A DNA stretch of 64,000 bases from Bacteroidota bacterium. GTDB lineage: Bacteria > Bacteroidota > Bacteroidia > Bacteroidales > F082. Each line of letters starts with the position of its first letter. The stretch's first letter is position 1. The notes under the pieces are model-generated. The model searched no databases. It worked only from the letters and a program-made list of their open reading frames with translations, and had not been told where the DNA came from. Of the stretch, positions 45,695 through 55,051 are shown one piece after another. Location: the NCBI GenBank assembly GCA_016715945.1, contig JADJXJ010000001.1:992001-1056000 (forward strand), given 5' to 3'. Made by a program: the position numbers and the translations under genes.

Positions 45695-47239
45695 TTAAGG
45701 AAGAAATACTTTTTTCCGTAACATCGGAAATCTATCATCTAACGATTTGATTGACAGGATATAAACACCAGTCTTTATCTGCGGGCTCAGACCCATCCGG
45801 AAGCTGTGCGTTTGCATCTGCATCATGCTCCGGCCAGCAAGGTCGCTCAATTCAATCAGCATTCCATCGCTGCAATTTGTGCCTTCGATGTGCAGCTCCC
45901 TCCCTTCCATGCGCGCCTTGACTTTCGGTTCATTCAGCTTACCCGACAATCCGGTTATGCCATAATTGATCAGCATGATACTTGCATAGGGCTGACTGAT
46001 TGGCGCAAACGGACTGAAATGCACATAACTGCTGCCCCGGCCGGCAACGGCCATCTGACCTCCACCCAAATCAACCGCCTTCGAAAACACATTGGAATTG
46101 CCGAAAACCGAGTCGGCATGGAACAAAGAAACCACATCGCCTCCAGCCAACAAGGCCGCGAATGGCTTCCTATAGTTAACATTGTAGCTCGAGCTTTGGA
46201 AACCCCCGGGCCAGCTCACCTGTCCGGAGAAACTACCGCTCAGAAGCAGCATGCCCTGGTCGGTCGTGCTCAAAAAATCTGCTCTGTCGGTCAGAATCAT
46301 CCCAGCCGCCTGACTCTGATTGAGTCGTCCAAAATGCAGCAGGTTTCCGGTTTGCGACACAAACCGGGCGATAAGCACATCATTCCCGCTTAGGCTTATC
46401 GTTTGATTATCAATTGAATACGAACCACCAAATACGCTTACTGCATACCACAAAATCCCCTGATGCTCCACCACATTGGGATGCGAGCAGGTAATGTCGG
46501 TCATGGTTTTGTGCCACACGTATTGCAACTGGGGATTGTAGCGCACCACATAACCGTTGTAAACATCTCCGAATGAAACATTTACATCATTAAAGTTTGT
46601 ACTTGCGGGCGCACAGGAACCGGCCACATAAAGGTTACCTTCGGCATCACCGGCCAGGGAGGTAACTGGGGCATCATGCACGAAGCCCGCTATTATGTCC
46701 AGCTCAGAATTGAATTTTACAAGGTTGTATGGCTGCGTCCCTGCGGGCAAGACCGCCCATATGCCGCTTGTCTGAGCATGCAGAACAGTGGAAGTTTCGG
46801 GCGTGATTGGCGCTGGATAAAATCGGTAGGCCAGCATTTGAAGCTCATGGTTGAAACGGATCAGGAGCAGACCATTGGGGCTGCTGCCGGTGCTCAGGGT
46901 TTGGCCATCGGGAAGAATTATCGGACGGCTCTGCAGGCTTTTGAAATATCCGGCAACAATCACTCCGCTCTGGTTGGCCAAAAGCGCCACTTTAGAGGCC
47001 AGGCCGGTGATACGGGTTTGCAAATCATTGTCGCCGCTCAGGTTGAAGCGGCGCAATATGATGGCATCCATGGCGGCCGTGCCACCTGTGTCGGCCACAT
47101 CGGCCCGGTAAAGCAGGTTGTTGTGATAAGCAAGGGATACAGCCTCAGGCCTGTTGGGATAATTGCTCTTAACCAACCAGACGGGCTGTTGTGCAAATGC
47201 AGATTGCAAAAGCAGCAATATAACGGCAATTTGTCTCAT
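45695..47239 (-). CDS. Secreted protein with T9SS type A sorting domain
   Basis: From the ATG at 47239 the product is 514 residues. It has a signal peptide (IAVILLLLQSAFAQ), then a long beta-rich body of propeller-like strands (VIVAGYFKSLQSRPIILPDG, GDAEGNLYVAGSC, DQGMLLLSGSFSG). The last ~75 residues are a T9SS type A sorting domain: LHIEGTNCSDGMLIELSDLA, GVYILSIKS, and a closing basic strand KKVFLP. Such cargo crosses the outer membrane through SprA/PorV and is often anchored to A-LPS. The passenger's function is unknown. Confidence 0.85.
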   Translation of the reverse strand: MRQIAVILLLLQSAFAQQPVWLVKSNYPNRPEAVSLAYHNNLLYRADVADTGGTAAMDAIILRRFNLSGDNDLQTRITGLASKVALLANQSGVIVAGYFKSLQSRPIILPDGQTLSTGSSPNGLLLIRFNHELQMLAYRFYPAPITPETSTVLHAQTSGIWAVLPAGTQPYNLVKFNSELDIIAGFVHDAPVTSLAGDAEGNLYVAGSCAPASTNFNDVNVSFGDVYNGYVVRYNPQLQYVWHKTMTDITCSHPNVVEHQGILWYAVSVFGGSYSIDNQTISLSGNDVLIARFVSQTGNLLHFGRLNQSQAAGMILTDRADFLSTTDQGMLLLSGSFSGQVSWPGGFQSSSYNVNYRKPFAALLAGGDVVSLFHADSVFGNSNVFSKAVDLGGGQMAVAGRGSSYVHFSPFAPISQPYASIMLINYGITGLSGKLNEPKVKARMEGRELHIEGTNCSDGMLIELSDLAGRSMMQMQTHSFRMGLSPQIKTGVYILSIKSLDDRFPMLRKKVFLP

Positions 47240-47453
47240 CAGATAGTCGGTTACACAGTGCAATTTTACAACCCAAAACAGATTTAGTCAATTGATTATC
47301 ATTGTTTTAACTAATTTTTAACTTGAACAACCGAAACGTAAATTGTCGGACTAAAATTTTGGTAATTCACAAAAAGGCGTCAACCACGGAAATTTTGTTA
47401 CGCTATAATACTCCCCAAAATTTAGACCATCAGTTAAGTTGAAAAAAAATCAG

Positions 47454-48904
47454 TAGTGTCCGACTAAAAATTTGAGGTAAATTAAAAAAGGGGTTACTCC
47501 CCGGAGGTTTCACCCATGTTGTAAGGTTGTAGTTCACACACTAAAAACAACAACATGGGTAAAAGTAGCGAAATAAAATTTGTCGGACAGCCGATTTTCA
47601 AACAAATTTTGAATCTGCTCAACAGCATAGACATGCAAGGGCTGATACGCAAGCACCAGAGTGACCGCTATTACAAGGCATTCAAGACACGAACACAATT
47701 GACTACCATGCTCTTTGGCATTTTGAGCCGTTGCGATTCGATGACGGAGATCTGTGAGGGGTTGCGGGCATTTCAGGGTAAGCTTAATCACCTTGGGCTG
47801 GATAAATCTCCAGCCAAAAGCACAGCCTGTGATGGCCTGCGCAACAGGGACAGTGCGTTTTTTGAGGAGTTATATTTCACTTTGGTTAAAAGATACCATT
47901 CATTTTTGTCGGACAGCCGAACCTTTGGGTTGACATTCAAAGAGGTTTTGTTGATTGATTCGACCACGATCCGTTTATTTAGCGACATACTCAAAGGGTT
48001 TGGGCGCAACCCCAAAGGTGATGGAAAGAAAAAAGGGGGCTTGAAAGTACATATGCTTATTGATGCTGTGCAATCGGTTGGACGATTTATCAAAATCACG
48101 GCAGCCAAGGTGCACGACAAAAACTTTTTGAAAAGCCTTGAGTTGATCTCACACAGCATGATTGTTTTTGACAAGGCATACAACTACTACCATCAATTTG
48201 CCCTTTGGAGCCAGCAGCATGTGTATTTTGTCACCAGATTAAAGAAGAATGCCGTTTACACCGTTATCCAAACCCATCGGCAGCATTATCGCAAAAAGCA
48301 TCAGGCAAAAGTGCTCAAAGACCAAACCATAGAAATCACCTACCATCCCGAGGATGAAACCGGCAAAAAGCGACATGATCAAAAAAGAACAATGCATTTG
48401 CGCAAGGTTTGTTATCAGGATGAGCAGAATCGTTATTATGAGTTTTTGACCAACAACTTTGAAATTGAAGCAGAAGAAGTTGCATTTCTATACAAAAAGC
48501 GCTGGGGCATTGAGATCTTGTTTAAGAAGATGAAACAGAACTTTCAGCTGCATTATTTCTATGGCGAGAACGAGAATGCCATCCGCACACAGGTATGGTG
48601 CACCCTGATAGCTCAATTGCTATTGACGGTAGTTCAAAAGATGGCCCAGACAAAGAAAGCTTTTTCTGTAGTGGCATCACTTGTTCGGCTTCATTTGATC
48701 AGTATGTTGGATGTATTTGAGTTGTTAAGAAGTAAAAAAAGAGGATATGGATTTGAATCTCTTGGTCCACCAGGTACTGCCATTCAAATGAAATTGGATC
48801 TGATTTGGTAGGGGTCACTATCGATGCAAAGGAGTGCCACTTCTGTAAATCAGTGAGTTATATCACAAAAATGGCGATTTTAAAATTTAGTCGGATAATA
48901 GTGA
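47454..48904 (+). mobile_element. IS4-family insertion sequence, apparently complete
   Basis: The ends are related inverted repeats: TAGTGTCCGACTAAAAATTT from 47454, and on the other side the complement of TATTATCCGACTAAATTTT, ending near 48901-48904. One transposase gene fills the element. The right end is exactly the 28 bp left behind at 1797-1824. I cannot identify a clean target duplication, so the boundaries may be off by a few bases. The flanks (47264-47453 and 48905-49195) contain no gene; a small inverted motif, GACTAAAATTTTGG near 47350 against CCCCAAAATTTAGAC near 47414, may be another IS scar. Confidence 0.8.
47555..48811 (+). CDS. IS4-family transposase
   Basis: The product is 418 residues. 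The N-terminal region is DUF4372-like (FVGQPIFKQILNLLNSIDMQ). The DDE domain has Asp in VLLIDSTTIRLF and Asp in SMIVFDKAYNYY, and the IS4 signature Y-x2-R-x3-E-x6-K in YKKRWGIEILFKKMK holds the catalytic Glu. No frameshift or stop is seen, so the enzyme should be active. It catalyses cut-and-paste movement of the surrounding element. Confidence 0.92.
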   Translation: MGKSSEIKFVGQPIFKQILNLLNSIDMQGLIRKHQSDRYYKAFKTRTQLTTMLFGILSRCDSMTEICEGLRAFQGKLNHLGLDKSPAKSTACDGLRNRDSAFFEELYFTLVKRYHSFLSDSRTFGLTFKEVLLIDSTTIRLFSDILKGFGRNPKGDGKKKGGLKVHMLIDAVQSVGRFIKITAAKVHDKNFLKSLELISHSMIVFDKAYNYYHQFALWSQQHVYFVTRLKKNAVYTVIQTHRQHYRKKHQAKVLKDQTIEITYHPEDETGKKRHDQKRTMHLRKVCYQDEQNRYYEFLTNNFEIEAEEVAFLYKKRWGIEILFKKMKQNFQLHYFYGENENAIRTQVWCTLIAQLLLTVVQKMAQTKKAFSVVASLVRLHLISMLDVFELLRSKKRGYGFESLGPPGTAIQMKLDLIW

Positions 48905-49195
48905 TAAATAATAGCTTGAGCCATCCAGATGTCTGAAAAATAATTATTTACTGATCGAAAGCGGGATTTTGGCCACATTCACCACCGGCCAATGGCTTAT
49001 TGCCCGGGTTTTCAAAAGAATTCTCAATGGGTTTTAATGCGGCAAACTGTAATTCATCGCGCAATTAGAATCCGATTGGTTTTCAACACATTTAGGTTTG
49101 TTGTTGCGCCGGCTAATGACTAATTCTGCCAATCCTTAAGTTTGGCACTAAATTGATCGTAGGCAAAACAACATTTTGGCTTCCTGCTCAAAAAA

Positions 49196-49915
49196 TTATT
49201 GCGGTGCCATCTTTGTTCGTTCATTGTATCGCTTTGTCCATAACAGCATTGCCGGGGTATAAATGTTATAAAGCATACCACCAACAAATCCGGCCCAGTT
49301 TAGCGACCATTGCATCAGGAGTATGGTTGTTGCAATGCTGACCAAAGGCACCGAAAAAAGGATGCCTAGCCGCCAAAGCTGCATATGCGTGTAAAGTACT
49401 TCAAAATCGCTCATTTCCAGTGTTGTTTTAATCCTTAAGGCCCTGACATTCATCAGAAACAATATAAAATACACAGCAAAAAGCAGCAGACCAAAATATA
49501 TCATCAGCTGTGGCACTTGAGCGCCCCTGATATTCAGGCTTATATCGGTTCCGAAGAATAGATTGGTAAGAAACAGGGTGAGAAAACGCAGCGGATAAAC
49601 ATAAAAGATAATCAGACCAATGAAAACGGTATTGAGTACTGTAAGCCATGAATCCCTGAGCGAGAAAACTTCTGCAAACCTGGAGTGCTCGTTCCAGATG
49701 AGCATCAGCATTGCAATGCTGAGCATAAAAGCAGGTAAGGTTTTTGTAAACTGCAACAAGTCAAAAAAGGAGTTGGGATTCATCAGGTTGAAGATGAGCA
49801 GTGTAATGGCTATTCCAAACACGGCATCGGTAAGGTTGTCGATACGCGAGGCGGTGGTTCCCCGGTAATTGATGCGTGGATCGCGATTTCTTGCAGAACG
49901 GAGTGAATAACTCAT
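49196..49915 (-). CDS. TMEM175/DUF1211-family membrane protein
   Basis: The 239-residue product has six predicted helices. The first carries the family's key pattern as RIDNLTDAVFGIAITLLIFNL (the R-x3-FSD motif of bacterial TMEM175, here with LTD). A second conserved stretch is LIWNEHSRFAEVFSLRDSWL. Bacterial members form tetrameric potassium-conducting channels with a hydrophobic Ile/Leu gate; selectivity here is untested. Because the family's F is L here, the gate region may differ slightly. It is an isolated chromosomal gene stranded between the IS4 and IS66 elements. Confidence 0.85.
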   Translation of the reverse strand: MSYSLRSARNRDPRINYRGTTASRIDNLTDAVFGIAITLLIFNLMNPNSFFDLLQFTKTLPAFMLSIAMLMLIWNEHSRFAEVFSLRDSWLTVLNTVFIGLIIFYVYPLRFLTLFLTNLFFGTDISLNIRGAQVPQLMIYFGLLLFAVYFILFLMNVRALRIKTTLEMSDFEVLYTHMQLWRLGILFSVPLVSIATTILLMQWSLNWAGFVGGMLYNIYTPAMLLWTKRYNERTKMAPQ

Positions 49916-50100
49916 ACAATTTACAGATTGATTGGTTCGGACAGTATGCTCAAAAAGTTAACACGCAATTTGCATCAATTAGACAAATGTTTGTCTCATT
50001 GGTTTCTTATTGAAAAGTTAAATATGCGTAACCCTTCGGCCACGAGCATATTTTAGGATGGGGTTGGGTTGCAGATATTTGCGCTTAAAATTTTTGGGAT

Positions 50101-50382
50101 ATGATTCGTAAAGAGCGCAAAGACAAGATGTTTTTTTTGGTTGAGCAGTGGGAGCAAAGCGGTCAAAGCCAAAGGTCGTTTGCAATGGCAAATGGGATGA
50201 AGCTTTACACATTGCGTTACTGGGTAAAGAAGTATCGTTCAAAGGAGCAGGCAGCAGGAGGCTTTGTGCAGTTGAATGGGCCATGTAGCACAAACCTGTT
50301 GATTCGTTATCCCAATGGCATTGAGCTACATGTGCCGTTGTCTACCCCTGTATCGCTGCTCAAATGTTTAATCCGGATGTGA
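50101..50382 (+). CDS. tnpA: IS66 accessory protein TnpA
   Basis: The product is 93 residues, a small helix-turn-helix protein of the IS66 accessory type. It has a basic N-terminal helical part (RKERKDKMFFLVEQWEQSGQ), then SFAMANGMKLYTLRYWVKKYR, a likely DNA-contacting segment. It is needed with TnpB for transposition of IS66 elements, though its exact role is unclear. It ends 4 bp before tnpB. A truncated copy of its start lies at 1898-1960. Confidence 0.85.
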   Translation: MIRKERKDKMFFLVEQWEQSGQSQRSFAMANGMKLYTLRYWVKKYRSKEQAAGGFVQLNGPCSTNLLIRYPNGIELHVPLSTPVSLLKCLIRM

Positions 50383-50386
50383 TGAT

Positions 50387-50752
50387 ATGTTTTCCATTAC
50401 TTCGGCAAGGTATTTTCTCTACCTTGAGCCAACAGACATGCGTAAAAGTTTCGACGGCTTATGCGGGCTGGTCACAAGCAAGCTTGGCCAAAACCCCATG
50501 AGCGGAGATTTGTACATTTTCATTAACAAGCCACGCAACTGCATCAAAATGCTTCGGTGGGAACCCGGAGGGTTCGTACTGTTTTACAAGCGACTCGAGC
50601 AAGGCAGGCTGCAACTGCCCAAACAAAGTATGGATGGGGTGAAAAACCAGATGCTCGACTATAGCCAGCTGGTGATGATAATCAATGGTATTTCAATGGA
50701 AAATGCAAGAAAAAACAAGCGATTTTATCGACATGATTTTGTTGGAAACTAA
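50387..50752 (+). CDS. tnpB: IS66 accessory protein TnpB (IS66 Orf2-like)
   Basis: The product is 121 residues and matches the highly conserved IS66 Orf2 family: YLEPTDMRKSFDGLCGLV, GDLYIFINKPRNCIKMLRW, and GGFVLFYKRLEQGRLQLP. The protein is required for IS66 movement but its mechanism is not known. It is intact here. It follows tnpA by 4 bp and precedes tnpC by about 47 bp. Confidence 0.93.
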   Translation: MFSITSARYFLYLEPTDMRKSFDGLCGLVTSKLGQNPMSGDLYIFINKPRNCIKMLRWEPGGFVLFYKRLEQGRLQLPKQSMDGVKNQMLDYSQLVMIINGISMENARKNKRFYRHDFVGN

Positions 50753-50799
50753 GGTTTAAGGCGGTCATTTCCAGCAGGTTGATTCTGTAATTTTGCCCT

Positions 50800-52341
50800 A
50801 TGGCAAGCACAGAAACAATCACTATTTCCAAAGCAGCACATCAAGCCTTACTGGCCGAGCTCAATATGCTTCGTCAGAGCTTGCACGGCATAAGGACATG
50901 GTATCGGAATATGATGCGATGGTGGTCGAGCTCAAGCTGCTCAAGCATGAACTTGCCCAGCTCAAGCGTATGCTATTTGGTGCAAAGAGCGAACGGTTTG
51001 TGGCTGCCAATCCCAATCAACTAACCCTTTTCGAGCTGCCGGAACCTCAGAAACCGGAGCCCCAGACCCAGCAAATAAACTACACCCGTACAAAAGCCGG
51101 GCAAAAAGACAAGCAACAACCGCTTCGTCTTGAACTTCCGGCCCATTTGCCACGCAAACAGCAGGTCATCGAACCACAGAACCTTCCTGAGGGCGCCCGC
51201 TTCATTGGTAATGCCATCACGGAGGTACTTGAATACGAGCCTGGCAGCATCTATGTCAGGCAGATTGTGCGCCCCAAGTATGTGCTTGGTCAGAACCAGG
51301 AACAAACACAGATAGCCATAGCCGAGCTTCCGAGCCTGCCTATCGAGAAAGGCAATGCCGGCGCAAGCATGTTGGCTCACCTGATAGTGAGTAAATACGC
51401 AGATCACCTGCCATTTTACCGTCAGGTACAAATGTTCAAACGTCAGAAGCTTCAGTTGTCGGAGTCAACCATCAACGGATGGTTCAGCGCCAGCTGTCAG
51501 TTGCTTGAACCGCTATACCATAGCCTTGTGGCAAAAGTTCAATCCTCGGGCTACCTTCAGGCCGATGAAACGCCCATTGCAGTATTGACAAAAGACAAGC
51601 CGGGCTCAACACACAAAGGTTACCTCTGGGTGTACCACGATCCGATGGAGCGCCTTGTGGTATTCGACTACCAAGCAGGGCGCGGACGCGAAGGCCCGGA
51701 GAAGTTTTTGAAAGACTTTAGCGGAGTGCTTCAAACCGATGGTTATGCAGCATACAACGGATTAAGGCTCAAAGGCCATATCTTGCAACTTGCCTGCATG
51801 GCACATGCCAGACGCAATTTTGAAAAGGCATTGGATAACGACAGCCAACGGGCTGAAACTGCCCTGTTGCTTATAGGCAAGCTATACCAGATTGAGCGCA
51901 TGGCAAAAGAGAATCACCTGAACCATGATGAGATAAAAATCCTCAGACAGCAACAGGCCCAACCTGTGCTTGAGCAGTTGCATCGGTGGCTCAGTGAGCA
52001 ACATGCCTGTGTCTTGCCCAAAAGCGCCATTGGCCAGGCCATCACTTACATGTTGACCCTTTGGCCAAGACTGATAAGATACCTCGATGACGGACGATAT
52101 CAAATGGACAACAACCTGATTGAAAACACCATACGTCCTGTAGCCCTTGGCCGAAAAAAACTATCTGTTTGCAGGCTCGCATGAGGGAGCAAAGCGCGCA
52201 GCCATGATTTATTCCTTGTTAGCCACTTGCAAACTCAATGAAGTAGAACCTTTTGGCTGGCTCAGCCATACCCTCGAGGTACTTCCAGACCACCCGGCCA
52301 ACCAACTGTACAAACTACTCCCAATAAAAAATCCAAAATAA
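50800..52341 (+). pseudogene. tnpC: IS66 transposase TnpC, broken by two frameshifts
   Basis: The true N-terminus is the frame from 50800 (MASTETITISKAAHQALLAE). Near 50877 it must shift to the frame carrying SELARHKDMVSEYD, consistent with loss of one G in CGTCAG(G)AGCTT. The main body is intact: zinc/coiled-coil front (QLKRMLFGAKSERF), DDE parts GYLQADETPIAVL and LQTDGYAAYN, and the Glu region MDNNLIENTIRPVALGRK. At the A7 run 52154-52160 a second shift is needed to reach KNYLFAGSHEGAKRAAMIYS, the normal C-terminus, consistent with one extra A. Either shift alone would likely inactivate it, although the A-run could slip. Confidence 0.85.
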
Positions 52342-52372
52342 CAAGCAACACGCTCGTGGCCGAAGGGTTACA

Positions 52373-53062
52373 GAGATTCTGGCCGATGCTGCCTACAGCA
52401 GCGGCGAAAGCCTTGAATTTCTCAACCGTGCCGGTATTGATGCCTGGATGCCCAACTTCGGGCAGTATGTGGCTCAGCGCGAAGGCTTTGTCTTCATCAA
52501 AGAAGAAAACCGCTACCAATGCGTCAAAGAAGGCGGACACAAAGCCTCCCTCACTTATAAAGGTGAAAAAACCGACAGCAAAGGCTACCGCAAAAACACC
52601 TACCGAAGCAGCGAAAAAGATTGTGGTAAATGTCCACTGCGCAAAGCATGCTGCGGAGAAAGGACACGGTTTAAAAAGATTGACGATAGCATCCACAAGG
52701 AACTCTTTGATAAAATGCACCAAAAGCTTCAAAGCAATCCCGGTTACGCCAGAAAGATGTCCCGCATCAGAAGCAAAACCGTTGAGCCCGTCTTAGGCAC
52801 TTTGCTCAACTTCTTAAACATGAGGCGCGTAAATACCAGAGGAATTAAACAGGCCAACAAACACGTGCTTTTGGCGGCCACTTGCTACAACCTGAAAAAA
52901 TACCTCAGGTTCATCACTAAGCATCGCCAAACTTCAGTTAAGGCTGTAAAGTTAGCCACGGGACGACATGCCGGCATCGATTTTTATGCTTTTCAACGAT
53001 TATCTAACCTTATTATCGCTATACGTAGAAATGGGTTCAGGATGGCATTCTGTTTTACATAA
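52373..53062 (+). pseudogene. IS1182-family transposase, 5'-truncated by IS66
   Basis: The open frame begins directly at the IS66 right end and reads EILADAAYSSGESLEFLNRA, the internal DDE region of IS1182-type transposases. It continues with a Cys-rich knot (CGKCPLRKACCGERTRF) and the C-terminal VEPVLGTLLNFLNMRRVNTR. The N-terminal half of the gene is absent from the other side of the IS66 element, so more than a simple insertion occurred. It is non-functional. Confidence 0.85.
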
Positions 53063-53156
53063 ACCGTATAGGCTTATTGCAATACTAAAATTATTAAGCA
53101 AAAAATTTTAAGAGGAGAAAACAGAAAGTTTGTGAGGTTGTGCAACGGTTACTGAT

Positions 53157-53164
53157 GTTGGCGG
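53157..53164 (-). repeat. Truncated attC-like site (R'' box) closing the PIN/ATPase cassette
   Basis: On the minus strand, after the PIN gene stop, TACCGCCAAC occurs. Its complement GTTGGCGGTA is exactly the sequence that begins this gene pair at 55059-55050. The following bases (ATCAGTAACCGTTGCACAACC) would be the first arm of a hairpin, but the second arm is missing where IS1182 sequence begins. In integron cassettes, R'' at the end and R' at the beginning of one cassette are complementary in this way. Confidence 0.5.
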
Positions 53165-53173
53165 TAGTTGTTC

Positions 53174-53680
53174 TCATATTAATCCAAGTAGTTTCTTTTG
53201 TGCGTTAGTTGTATTGTCACATGGTTTACAAATGTCGGCTATGTTCTCGGGGCATAAAAGGTCAGCGTTGCCACTAGAACTGTAAATTTTTGGTCGTCTT
53301 GCAGCTGGCGTGAAAAATAGTCTGTGACGAAAATATGGGTATGCCCTTTGGTCTAATGAGCAAATTATTTTACATCCCGACACTCTCAATAATGCAACTA
53401 AATGTTGGTCGTCAAAATTGTTATGTTGAATCATATTTGAAACCACAATTTCTTCTGCATCAACTAGATTACAATCAACATATATAGCTTTTCCCGCCTT
53501 TCTTAATTGTAAGTATATGGCAAGATATTTATTTAGCTCACCAAGATATTTGGTTCCGCCATAAACTATTTTTCCCCTACCGTTATAAATCCATTCGATT
53601 ACATGTTCAAATTCATTGTGATTGACTGCTTCTTTATCAAAAACAGCACTTAAACAATTTGTATCTACTATCAAACACAT
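53174..53680 (-). CDS. PIN-domain nuclease-like protein
   Basis: The product is 168 residues. PIN marks are the opening strand MCLIVDTNCLSAVF with Asp6, a Glu in KYLGELNKYLAIY, Asp-Asp in NNFDDQHLVALLRVSG, and Asp in IICSLDQRAYPYF, together a plausible metal-binding acidic cluster. PIN enzymes usually cut RNA. It lies 2 bp after the ATPase gene, so the ATPase probably controls it as sensor or switch; ATPase-nuclease pairs of this type are common among phage-defence modules. No antitoxin-like small gene is seen. It is distinctly AT-rich compared with the core genes. Confidence 0.78.
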   Translation of the reverse strand: MCLIVDTNCLSAVFDKEAVNHNEFEHVIEWIYNGRGKIVYGGTKYLGELNKYLAIYLQLRKAGKAIYVDCNLVDAEEIVVSNMIQHNNFDDQHLVALLRVSGCKIICSLDQRAYPYFRHRLFFTPAARRPKIYSSSGNADLLCPENIADICKPCDNTTNAQKKLLGLI

Positions 53681-53682
53681 AG

Positions 53683-54999
53683 TTATACCTTTAAAAGTTC
53701 AAGCTGTTCTTTGATAAAAAACTCTCTAAATTCTTTAGGCTGGTCGTCTGGTAAAGAGCCATTTTCGTTAATATCAATACAGGTTAAAGTGTTTCCATCT
53801 TTAGTTCTATTGAAGAAAACAATTTGACTTTCTGGGTTCTTACTTTCACTCTTGAAATTCTTGTTCATTTTTAGTCTGTATCTATCAATCGTATAGTCAG
53901 AATGAGTTTCGATAATAAAGTTTTTTTCTTCACTCAAATAGGATTTAAGAATAAAATCACCGAATGCAGCTTGTCCCTTAGGATGCAGGTGTATCTCTGG
54001 TTGCTGAATGGCAAACCAAGATTTTGATGGTCTTGCAATTACTTCAACAATGAGTGGTAAAATCTGAGAAACACCATAGCCAACATTTGTAATTTTTAGT
54101 GGATTGCCGTTGATTACAATATGAATCTCAAAAGGAGAAGTGTCACTTTTTCCAAGATTCGTTATTTTTATCTCTTCAAATAGTCCGCTATCACGTCCAA
54201 ACTTTTTTAGAATTTCTTCTACGCTGTTTGCCTTCTTTGTATTCTTTTTTGATGTAAGTAATTTCTTGAGAATATAAGGAGCGTGTGTTCCGTCAGGATT
54301 AAAGTTAATTTTGTAGTTGTCATATGTCCTTTTTGGTTCTGTTCTAATTGGAGCAAGCCAAGCTATATCTCTTAAAAAAGATGGTATCTTGAATCCTTTA
54401 ATTTCATTCTTTTTATCATCTTTCCTTATTTCTCTGGCTATAATCGTGTCAATTTGAAGCAAAAATGCTTGTCTAAAAAACGAACCTTCGATATTTACTT
54501 TTGTGTAAGTCTTATTTTCAAGCCCATTGGATTTTATCCATTTTCCAAAATATTTTAGTTTGTTTGATTCTGTAATATTTTCCAAGTCAATGATAGAGTA
54601 ACGGTATTTAAAACCATTATCTTCAATTATGGCTTGAAAATTTATAGTCTTATCTATCAAGCAAATTTCTCGTAGTTCAGGTTGTCCTTCTTTTTCAACG
54701 AATCGCATTTTAATAGCACTGATATTTACTTCCTTGTCTTTGCTGTCCCCTAAAAGTCCAATGTCGAAAAATTTTCTTTTTGATGAGTTTGAACTCATTA
54801 TTTCACTAAAGTAGCCTAATTCGGCTTCTTCAGAATTGAAGTCTTGCATTAACCAAAATCGAGGGTCTGAAACAATTTTTATTAGTTTCAAAACCGAGGT
54901 TTTACCTGTGCTATTCTCTCCTACAAAAAAATTGATATTCTTTAGAGGTAGGAACGTGTCACTGAATCCACGAAAATTGTCAAAATATATTACTGGCAT
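53683..54999 (-). CDS. RecF/OLD-type AAA ATPase (AAA_15/DUF3696-like)
   Basis: The 438-residue product has an ABC-type ATPase split by an insertion. Walker A is GENSTGKTS (27-35), preceded by FDNFRGFSD. The C-terminal half has the composite signature/Walker B region VGYGVSQILPLIVEV and QQPEIHLHPKGQAAFGDFIL, with the H-loop in FIIETHSDYTIDRYRL. This is the layout of OLD, RecF and PtuA-like proteins. No TOPRIM domain follows, so nuclease action must come from the adjacent PIN protein. The gene starts about 60 bp after the attC-like hairpin's outer box, as a first cassette gene would. Confidence 0.85.
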   Translation of the reverse strand: MPVIYFDNFRGFSDTFLPLKNINFFVGENSTGKTSVLKLIKIVSDPRFWLMQDFNSEEAELGYFSEIMSSNSSKRKFFDIGLLGDSKDKEVNISAIKMRFVEKEGQPELREICLIDKTINFQAIIEDNGFKYRYSIIDLENITESNKLKYFGKWIKSNGLENKTYTKVNIEGSFFRQAFLLQIDTIIAREIRKDDKKNEIKGFKIPSFLRDIAWLAPIRTEPKRTYDNYKINFNPDGTHAPYILKKLLTSKKNTKKANSVEEILKKFGRDSGLFEEIKITNLGKSDTSPFEIHIVINGNPLKITNVGYGVSQILPLIVEVIARPSKSWFAIQQPEIHLHPKGQAAFGDFILKSYLSEEKNFIIETHSDYTIDRYRLKMNKNFKSESKNPESQIVFFNRTKDGNTLTCIDINENGSLPDDQPKEFREFFIKEQLELLKV

Positions 55000-55051
55000 A
55001 TTGTCTTTGTTTTAGTCGTTAAATTTATGTTTTTCTGTCGTTTTACAATTA

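Larger units (their letters stand above)
50028..52371 (+). mobile_element. IS66-family insertion sequence with decayed transposase
   Basis: Both ends carry the same 19-bp inverted repeat: GTAACCCTTCGGCCACGAG at 50028-50046 and its exact complement at 52353-52371. The 2344-bp length and three-gene content (tnpA, tnpB, tnpC) are typical. The flanking octamers (AAATATGC left, AGAGATTC right) do not match, so the expected 8-bp target duplication is missing. The right side lies directly inside an IS1182 transposase gene, the left beside a chromosomal gene, pointing to a rearrangement after insertion. Confidence 0.92.

Noticed and set aside
47345..47428. Small MITE-like element with GACTAAAATTTTGG ends
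   Set aside because: The two ends match only partly and there is no second copy in the window; noted as a possible IS scar only.
49018..49195. Possible attC-like site beside the TMEM175 gene
   Set aside because: Short GTTGTTGCGCCGG and GCCAATCC motifs are present but do not pair into R-L-L-R order.
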